A stretch of 64,000 nucleotides of DNA from DATEGZ01 sp035279905 (GTDB lineage: Bacteria; Acidobacteriota; Vicinamibacteria; Vicinamibacterales; SCN-69-37), in assembly GCA_035279905.1 (NCBI GenBank), contig DATEGZ010000194.1, positions 3,046-67,045 of the forward strand. Direction: 5' to 3'. The notes beneath the pieces are model-generated. The model was not told where the DNA came from and searched no databases. It was given only the letters and a program-made list of their open reading frames with translations. A program made the position numbers and the translations under genes. Position 1 is the stretch's first letter. Every line of letters starts with the position of its first letter. Positions 58,469 to 64,000 of the stretch are shown in pieces.

Positions 58469-60895
58469 ATGATCCCCGACGACCTCAGAACCGCGCTGCG
58501 AAGCCTCCGCGCCACGCCCGGCCTGACCGTCGTCGCGTTCGCGCTGCTCGCGGTCGGTCTCGCCGCCAGCACCATCGTGTTTTCCGTCGTGGACACGGTC
58601 GTGTTCCGCCGGCTGCCGTTCGATCAGCCGGATCGGCTGGTCTCGATCTCCACGCCGCTCTCGCGGAACCTCGCCTCCGGCATTCAAGTGGCCGGGCCGG
58701 ATTTCTTCGCCTGGCGGGATCGGCAGGACGTGCTCTCGAGTCTCGCCGCCGTGACGTTCTCGCCGGCGTTCACGATCAAGGATGCGCCCGGATCCGCGCC
58801 GATCCAGGCCAAATCCGTCACGGCCGATCTCTTCGACGTGCTGCGCGTGGCCCCGGCGCTCGGCCGCCAGTTCACGTGGGACAACGAGGTCGCCGGCCGC
58901 GACCGCGTCGCGCTCATCGGCTACGACGTGTGGCAGCGGCAGTTCGGCGGCGATCCGTCCGTGGTCGGGCGCACCGTCGAGTTCACGCGCGGCGCGCTCG
59001 AGATCGTCGGCGTAATGCCGCGTGGGTTCACGTACCCGGTGGGGCTTGTGCAACCCGTCGAGATGTGGGTGCCGTGGGTGCCGCGGCCAAATGACCGGCT
59101 GCCGGAGTATCCGGGCCGCTCGTGGATGCTCGAGGTCGTCGGTCGCATCAAGGACGGCGTCACCTTCGATCAGGCGCGGGCGCAACTGCAGCAGATCTAC
59201 ACGACGCTGCAGACCGAAGACGCGCGATTTCTCGGCGAGCGCACGATCGTCACGACCAGCCTCGCCGACGCGCTGGTCGGCAGCGTGCGGCCGTGGATGC
59301 TCCTCTTGCTGACCGCCGTCGGCGTGCTGTTGCTGATCACGTGCGTCAACGTCGCCAATCTCCTGCTGGCGCGATCGATCACGCGGCAGCGCGACGGCGC
59401 AATCCGCACCGCGCTTGGCGCGACGCGCGGACGGCTCGTGCGCGTGATGCTCCTCGAGAGCGCGCTGCTGTCCGCGGGCGCCACGATGGCCGGCGTGCTC
59501 ATCGCCGCCTGGGGCGTCGCGCTCGCCAAGGCCAATCTTCCCGCCGGCATCCCGCGCGCGACGGCGATCGCCCTCGACCTGCACGTGATTCTGATCGCCG
59601 CCGCAGCCGGCGCCGCCACCGCGATGTTGATCGGCCTGCTGCCCGCGCTTCGCGCATCGCGCGGCGATCTCGCGTCGCTCCTCGGCGCCACCACGCGCTC
59701 GCAGACGGGCTCCGGCACCCGCTGGCGCGCGGCGCTGATCGTGAGCGAGATCGCGCTCGTCGTGACGATGCTGGTGGGATCGGGGCTCGTGCTCCTGAGC
59801 TTCGTGCGGCTCGTCACGCTCGACCTCGGCATGAGCTACGAGCGCGTGACGGCGTTCGATGTCCGTGTTCCGACGCAGAAGATTGAGCCGACGAACCAGC
59901 GCATGCCGCCGCTGGACCACGTGCGGATGAACGATCTCTTCGAGCGCGTGCGCGCCGTGCCTGGCGTGCTGGCGGCCGCGTTAATCACCGACGGCGTGCC
60001 GCTCGCGTTCGGCGGCGCCAGCTACAGCATCGAGGTGCCCGGGCGCGGGAAGTTCGACGGACCGGACGCGGCGAATCACCACGGCGTCTCGGGCGGCTAT
60101 TTCGCCGCCATGCGGATTCCCGTGCTGTACGGGCGGGAATATGACGACACCGATCTCGACGGCAGCGCGCCCGTGATCATGGTCAACGACGCGGCGGCGC
60201 GCCGGTATTTCGGCGTCGCCAATCCGGTCGGCCAGCAAATGCGCTTCTGGGGCGATCGCACCGTCGTCGGCGTCGTGGCGAACGTCCGGATGCACGGACC
60301 AGAAGCCGACGTGGCTCCGGAAATCTACATGCCGCTCGCCCAGGCGGCGAGCAACTATCAAACGCTGCTCGTGCGCGCTGCCGCGAGAGCCGGCAACGTG
60401 CAGCCGGCGATTCAGGCCGCCATCGGGCCCGAGCTGCCGGCGCAGCCGCAAGCGCAACGCGTTCAGTCGCTCGACGAGCTTTTCCGCGGTCTTACCGCGC
60501 GCCGACGATTCACGATGTCGGTGATGACGATGGTCGGAGCGGGAGCGCTCGTGCTGGCGATTCTCGGCATCTACGGCGTGATGACGAGCATCGTGGCCCA
60601 GCGGACGCGGGAAATCGGCGTGAGGATGGCGCTCGGCGCGTCGCGCGCAGCCGTGCTGCGGTCGGTCGTCGTCCGCGCGCTCACCTACGTGCTCGCCGGA
60701 TCCGCGATTGGTCTCGCGCTGGCCTGGACGATCGCGCGCGTGGTCCAGAGCCTGCTCTTCCACGTCGAGACGCACGATCCGATCGTGTACGTCGCGGTCA
60801 CGCTCACGCTGGCGCTCGCCGGCGTGGCCGCCGCGTGGCTGCCGGCTCGCCGCGCCGCTCGCGTGGATCCCGTCGTCGCACTGCGCACGGAATAA
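58469..60895 (+). CDS. ADOP-type ABC transporter permease without prefix
   Basis: An 808-residue orphan permease. It begins directly with LRTALRSLRATPGLTVVAFA and the first TM. The two MacB_PCD/FtsX units include LLLLTAVGVLLLITCVNVAN with QRDGAIRTALGATRGR, and later QRTREIGVRMALGASR, ending ARRAARVDPVVALRTE. No prefix domain, no PadR gene and no ATPase are adjacent. ATG 58469 is preferred over an upstream frame starting inside the opposite-strand amidohydrolase. Substrate unknown. Confidence 0.9.
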   Translation: MIPDDLRTALRSLRATPGLTVVAFALLAVGLAASTIVFSVVDTVVFRRLPFDQPDRLVSISTPLSRNLASGIQVAGPDFFAWRDRQDVLSSLAAVTFSPAFTIKDAPGSAPIQAKSVTADLFDVLRVAPALGRQFTWDNEVAGRDRVALIGYDVWQRQFGGDPSVVGRTVEFTRGALEIVGVMPRGFTYPVGLVQPVEMWVPWVPRPNDRLPEYPGRSWMLEVVGRIKDGVTFDQARAQLQQIYTTLQTEDARFLGERTIVTTSLADALVGSVRPWMLLLLTAVGVLLLITCVNVANLLLARSITRQRDGAIRTALGATRGRLVRVMLLESALLSAGATMAGVLIAAWGVALAKANLPAGIPRATAIALDLHVILIAAAAGAATAMLIGLLPALRASRGDLASLLGATTRSQTGSGTRWRAALIVSEIALVVTMLVGSGLVLLSFVRLVTLDLGMSYERVTAFDVRVPTQKIEPTNQRMPPLDHVRMNDLFERVRAVPGVLAAALITDGVPLAFGGASYSIEVPGRGKFDGPDAANHHGVSGGYFAAMRIPVLYGREYDDTDLDGSAPVIMVNDAAARRYFGVANPVGQQMRFWGDRTVVGVVANVRMHGPEADVAPEIYMPLAQAASNYQTLLVRAAARAGNVQPAIQAAIGPELPAQPQAQRVQSLDELFRGLTARRRFTMSVMTMVGAGALVLAILGIYGVMTSIVAQRTREIGVRMALGASRAAVLRSVVVRALTYVLAGSAIGLALAWTIARVVQSLLFHVETHDPIVYVAVTLTLALAGVAAAWLPARRAARVDPVVALRTE

Positions 60896-60903
60896 CAAAC
60901 GCG

Positions 60904-61488
60904 ATGCACGAGTACGACCTGATCGCCGAGTGGTACGCAGGCGATCGCGGTCACCAGGCCGGCGTGCCGGAAGCGGAGGCGCTCGCGGCGAGCCTGCGGC
61001 GCGGCGCGCTGGTGCTCGACGCGGGGTGCGGCAACGGCATTCCGCTGACGCGCGCGCTCGTCGCGGCCGGGTGCCGCGTGTTCGGCGTCGACAGCTCGTC
61101 CGCCATGCTCGAGCGATTTCGCAAGAACCTGCCCGACGTACCCGCGGTGTGCGCGCAGATTGAGACGGTCGATTTCGGCGGCCGCACCTTCGACGGCGCG
61201 ATCGCGTGGGGCATCATTTTTCACCTCACGCTCGACCGGCAGCGGCAGGCGATCGCGAACATCGCCGGCGCGCTCGAGCCGGGCGCGCCCTTTCTGTTCA
61301 CGTCTGGTGACGCGGCCGGCGACGATCCCGCCGGCATCACGGGACAGATGAACGGCGTGACGTTCCACTACTACTCGTACGGCGCCGAGAGCTATCGCCG
61401 ACTGCTGGCCGAGTTCGGCTGCACGCTCGAGCACACCCACCGCGACGCCGGCGAGAACATGTACTACCTGGCGCGAAAACACGCGTGA
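60904..61488 (+). CDS. class I SAM-dependent methyltransferase
   Basis: A 194-residue methyltransferase. Motif I, GALVLDAGCGNGIPLTR, is at about residues 34-50, followed by the acidic strand-two end FGVDSSSAMLERFRKN and the strand-four region TFDGAIAWGIIFHLT. The C-terminal part, FTSGDAAGDDPAGITG, is glycine-rich. Methyl acceptor unknown. It starts 8 bases after the permease stop, so it is probably in the same transcript. Length is typical of small cytosolic methyltransferases. Confidence 0.88.
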   Translation: MHEYDLIAEWYAGDRGHQAGVPEAEALAASLRRGALVLDAGCGNGIPLTRALVAAGCRVFGVDSSSAMLERFRKNLPDVPAVCAQIETVDFGGRTFDGAIAWGIIFHLTLDRQRQAIANIAGALEPGAPFLFTSGDAAGDDPAGITGQMNGVTFHYYSYGAESYRRLLAEFGCTLEHTHRDAGENMYYLARKHA

Positions 61489-61493
61489 TCCCT

Positions 61494-61565
61494 CAATAGC
61501 CCAATGACCCAATAGCCCAATGACCCAATAGCTCAATGACCCAATAGCCCGATGGCCCAATAGCC
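61494..61565. repeat. 8-bp tandem satellite, reverse-orientation copy
   Basis: Nine 8-base units run from 61494 to 61565, alternating CAATAGCC and CAATGACC types. These are reverse complements of GGCTATTG and GGTCATTG, the same family as the array at 33574-33653. It begins 5 bases after the methyltransferase stop and lies upstream of the GT-C/TPR gene. Confidence 0.95.
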
Positions 61566-61668
61566 CCAGGCTGTCTTATACTCCTCACCCGTACCGTATG
61601 AAGCCTGTGGCCGGCCAGCCCCCCGCTTGCCCCAGCGCGCGCAGCCAGAGGTGGGTGTGGACGCGCGA

Positions 61669-63591
61669 ATGAGCCGGCGGCGCCGCGAAGCAAGACGCGC
61701 CCGCCGCGAGGCGGAGCCTGCCCCGCCCCGCGTCTCACGGGAGACGCGCTGGCTGCTCGGCCTGCTCGCGCTCGCGTTCGTGATCAAGCTCGTCGTCGTC
61801 GGCCAGCTCGCCGACCATCCCCTGCTCCAGGCGGACGCCGGATTCGACACGACCGATTACGTCGCGCTCGCCGACCAGGTGCGCGGCGGCAACTTCACGC
61901 TGGGCCCGGGGCTGTACTACGTCTCGCCGCTGTACGTGTATTTTCTGGCGGCCGCGTTCGGCGTGCTGCAGTCGTTCACGGCGGTGCGCGTGCTGCAAGC
62001 CGCGCTCGGCACGCTCACGATCGGCGCCATTTTCCTCATGGCGCGCACCTGGTATGGCTCGCGCGCGGCGTGGTGGGCGGCGGGGCTGGCCGCGCTGACG
62101 GGCCTGCTGACGTTCCACGAGATCCTGATTCTGCAGTCGTCGCTCGACGCCGTGCTCGCGGCCGCCGCGCTCCTCGCGCTGACCTACGGCCTCACGCGCG
62201 GCGACTGGCGGTGGGGACTGGCCGCGGGCGTCGCGTTCGGCGTCCAGGTGCTCAACCGGCCCAATATCGTGCTGGCGGCCGCGGCGATCGCGGTCGGTCT
62301 CGTCGCCATCCGCCGCGTGCGCCTGGCGGCTGCGCTCGCGATCGGCGGCCTGCTCGCCGTCTCGCCCGTCGTGCTCCGCAACGTCGTCGTCTCACACGAG
62401 CTGGCGCTCGTCTCGTCGCACGGCGGCCTGAACTTCTACATCGGCAACAGCGCCTCGGCGAACGGCTTCTACTGGCAGGTCCCAGGCATCCGTCCGTCGA
62501 TCGCCGGGCAGGCGATCGACACACGGCGCGTGGCCGAAGCGGCGGTCGGGCACAGCCTGACCGACACGGCGGTGTCCGATTACTTCTTCGATCTCGGCTG
62601 GTCGTGGATCCGCACGCACCCGCGGGACGCGGCGTGGTTGTTCGTGCGGAAGTTCGGGAACGTCTTCAACGCCCACTACGTCGCGCTGCCGCTCAGCTAC
62701 GGCTTTTTCGCGCACGACATGAGCACGTGGCTTGCCGCGTGCTTCGTCGGGCCGTGGCTGCTGATTCCGCTCGCGCTCGTCGGCTTCGTGGCTGCGGCGC
62801 CGAGCGACCGTCGGCGCGAGTACTTCGTGTGGCTGCTCTTCGTGCCCGCCTACGCGGCTGCCGTGGCGGTGTTCTTCATCGCCGAGCGGTATCGCGTGCC
62901 GCTCCTGGTGACGCTGTGCGTCGGCGCGGGTGCGGCGATCGATTTGATCGTCGACGCGGCCCGCAAACGCCGGCGGATGCTGATGGTGAGCCTCGGCGCG
63001 GCCGTCGCGAGCCTGGCCATCGCTGTGAACTGGCCCAACGGCACCGTCGACGGGCGCGACGAGGATCGCATGCGCTACGCCGAGTACCTCGCGACCCGCG
63101 GCCAGTTCGAGGACGCCGAACTGTGGGTCGCGAACGTCGTGGCGAGCACGAACAACCCCGCCGGCGCGCATGCCCGGTTCGGCAGTCACCTGCTCAATCT
63201 CGGCCGGGGCGCCGCCGCGCTCGTGCACTATCGCCGCGCGCACGAGCTCAAGCCCGACGATCACTTCATCGAGCTCGGACTGGGACAGGCGCTGCTGGAT
63301 GCCGGACACGCGACTGAGGCCGCGCAGATCCTGACCAACGCGATCGAGCACGGCGCGAAGACCCCGCTGGTCGGCTACGATCTGGCGCGCGCGCTGGCGC
63401 AAACGGGCCGCCGCGACGAAGCGCTGCGCGCGCTGGCGCTCGTCGACACGCTCACGACGACGGAGATCGACCGGCGGATCTGGCTCGACATTGGACGCTT
63501 CGCGCGGGATCTCGGCGCGCCGGAGGTGGCCGCGCGCTTCGTCGAGCGCGGCAGCGGCGGACGCGTGCAACGCTCGACTACCGGACGATGA
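61669..63591 (+). CDS. GT-C glycosyltransferase-like membrane protein with C-terminal TPR repeats
   Basis: A 640-residue protein. A short basic N-terminus (SRRRREARRARR) precedes about ten membrane segments. An acidic loop DAGFDTTDYVALADQV after the first segment is the catalytic-acid position of PMT/ArnT-like glycosyltransferases. GGLNFYIGNSASANGFYW and FIAERYRVPLL also recall that fold. TPR-like repeats fill the last about 160 residues (SHLLNLGRGAAALVHYRRAH). ATG 61669 is preferred to TTG 61627. The last 14 bases overlap the DUF2914 gene on the other strand. Confidence 0.8.
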   Translation: MSRRRREARRARREAEPAPPRVSRETRWLLGLLALAFVIKLVVVGQLADHPLLQADAGFDTTDYVALADQVRGGNFTLGPGLYYVSPLYVYFLAAAFGVLQSFTAVRVLQAALGTLTIGAIFLMARTWYGSRAAWWAAGLAALTGLLTFHEILILQSSLDAVLAAAALLALTYGLTRGDWRWGLAAGVAFGVQVLNRPNIVLAAAAIAVGLVAIRRVRLAAALAIGGLLAVSPVVLRNVVVSHELALVSSHGGLNFYIGNSASANGFYWQVPGIRPSIAGQAIDTRRVAEAAVGHSLTDTAVSDYFFDLGWSWIRTHPRDAAWLFVRKFGNVFNAHYVALPLSYGFFAHDMSTWLAACFVGPWLLIPLALVGFVAAAPSDRRREYFVWLLFVPAYAAAVAVFFIAERYRVPLLVTLCVGAGAAIDLIVDAARKRRRMLMVSLGAAVASLAIAVNWPNGTVDGRDEDRMRYAEYLATRGQFEDAELWVANVVASTNNPAGAHARFGSHLLNLGRGAAALVHYRRAHELKPDDHFIELGLGQALLDAGHATEAAQILTNAIEHGAKTPLVGYDLARALAQTGRRDEALRALALVDTLTTTEIDRRIWLDIGRFARDLGAPEVAARFVERGSGGRVQRSTTGR

Positions 63592-64000
63592 ATCGCTCTT
63601 CGCGGAGCACGCGGCCGTCGGCCGTGAGCAGCTCCACGCGCCATTGCCCGGCGCTTCCCGCATCCAGCACGAGGTGGCTGTACGTGCGGTAGCCCGCGCC
63701 GACATTCGCTTCGATCGGCAGCTCGCGCGTGAGCTGCAGGCGATCGTCGCGATACCAGCGGTGCACGACGGTCGTGTCACGCGCGGTCGTCAGCCGCGTG
63801 TAGAAGTACATGTGGCCGGGTGACGCGGGATCGGACGGCCGCGCGCAGGACCACGAGGCGCCCCGCGTGAGCGCGCGGCACAGCTGCGCTTCGACGACGA
63901 CGAGCGATCCGTCGCGGGCGGGCGCACGCGGCGGCGTCACGACAGGCGGAGGGGGCTTCGGCGAGGCGGCGGAGACGGGCGCCGTCGTCGCGGGCGTGGG
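63578..64000 (-). CDS. DUF2914-domain protein, 5' end outside the window
   Basis: The C-terminal about 140 residues of a protein whose start lies beyond base 64000. A proline/alanine-rich linker (PKPPPPVVTPPRAP) leads into a DUF2914 domain: VEAQLCRALTRGASWSC, MYFYTRLTT, VVHRWYRDDRLQLTREL and WRVELLTADGRVLREERF. Family members are often attached to membrane or HTH modules at the N-terminus, which cannot be seen here. The ORF remains open to the end. It overlaps the GT-C gene tail to tail by 14 bases. Confidence 0.85.
   Translation of the reverse strand, partial: PTPATTAPVSAASPKPPPPVVTPPRAPARDGSLVVVEAQLCRALTRGASWSCARPSDPASPGHMYFYTRLTTARDTTVVHRWYRDDRLQLTRELPIEANVGAGYRTYSHLVLDAGSAGQWRVELLTADGRVLREERFIVR

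Noticed and set aside
1..64000. Prophage, transposon, integron, rRNA, tRNA or biosynthetic gene cluster
   Set aside because: No integrase, transposase, structural phage, polyketide or peptide synthetase genes, and no recognisable RNA genes, were seen on either strand.

Overview
The window is strongly GC-rich, gene-dense chromosomal DNA. I infer a soil-type Acidobacteriota of the Vicinamibacteria kind. The case rests on five ADOP-type (acidobacterial duplicated orphan permease) MacB/FtsX proteins, several with PadR regulators next to them, a VWFA-related protein of the acidobacterial kind, a very large Oar-like TonB receptor with a carboxypeptidase-regulatory-like N-terminus, and many secreted proteins with carboxypeptidase-regulatory-like domains. 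No rRNA, tRNA, prophage, IS element or CRISPR array was recognised.

Layout. 1-1.8 kb: end of an unknown gene, a DGPF/YCII protein and an ECF42-type sigma factor. 1.8-4.9 kb: PadR plus ADOP permease, with a perfect 28-bp hairpin between the convergent ends. 5-6.2 kb: a small unknown protein and a 5'-3' exonuclease. 6.3-8.8 kb: ADOP permease. 8.7-11.3 kb (minus): an operon of secreted esterase, stand-alone LigD-type ligase and stand-alone LigD-type polymerase. 11.3-15 kb: TPR protein, beta-hydroxyacid dehydrogenase, small membrane protein, DUF899, and divergent ArsR-SRPBCC with a perfect operator. 15-19.4 kb: PadR, ADOP permease, alpha/beta hydrolase. 19.4-20.1 kb: VapBC-like toxin-antitoxin. 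20.2-23.8 kb: regulatory-like domain protein, VWA protein, GlsB-like protein. 23.9-30.2 kb: M61 peptidase, secreted helical protein, TonB receptor, and a divergent HTH-TOBE regulator. 30.2-39.8 kb: SprT-like membrane protease, erythromycin-esterase/PrcB fusion, BNR protein, two lipoproteins, sulfatase-like protein, wHTH-FHA protein. 39.8-43.9 kb: GH92 mannosidase and metallophosphoesterase. 43.9-49 kb: PadR, ADOP permease, TPR-GT-C protein. 49-53.6 kb: a T-shaped inverted repeat, a DapB-like protein, NmrA-like protein, SIMPL protein, LIC_10091-like protein and VOC protein. 53.7-64 kb: M20 peptidase, regulatory-like domain protein, D-aminoacylase, ADOP permease, methyltransferase, GT-C/TPR protein, DUF2914 protein.

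The genes look like a housekeeping and envelope mixture: secreted hydrolases and peptidases for polymer scavenging, orphan permeases under local PadR control, and a split NHEJ-type ligase/polymerase. The most unusual content is non-coding. It includes a roughly 256-nt T-shaped inverted repeat, a perfect 28-bp hairpin between convergent genes, an 8-bp satellite at two distant loci in opposite orientations, and a set of very clear local operators.
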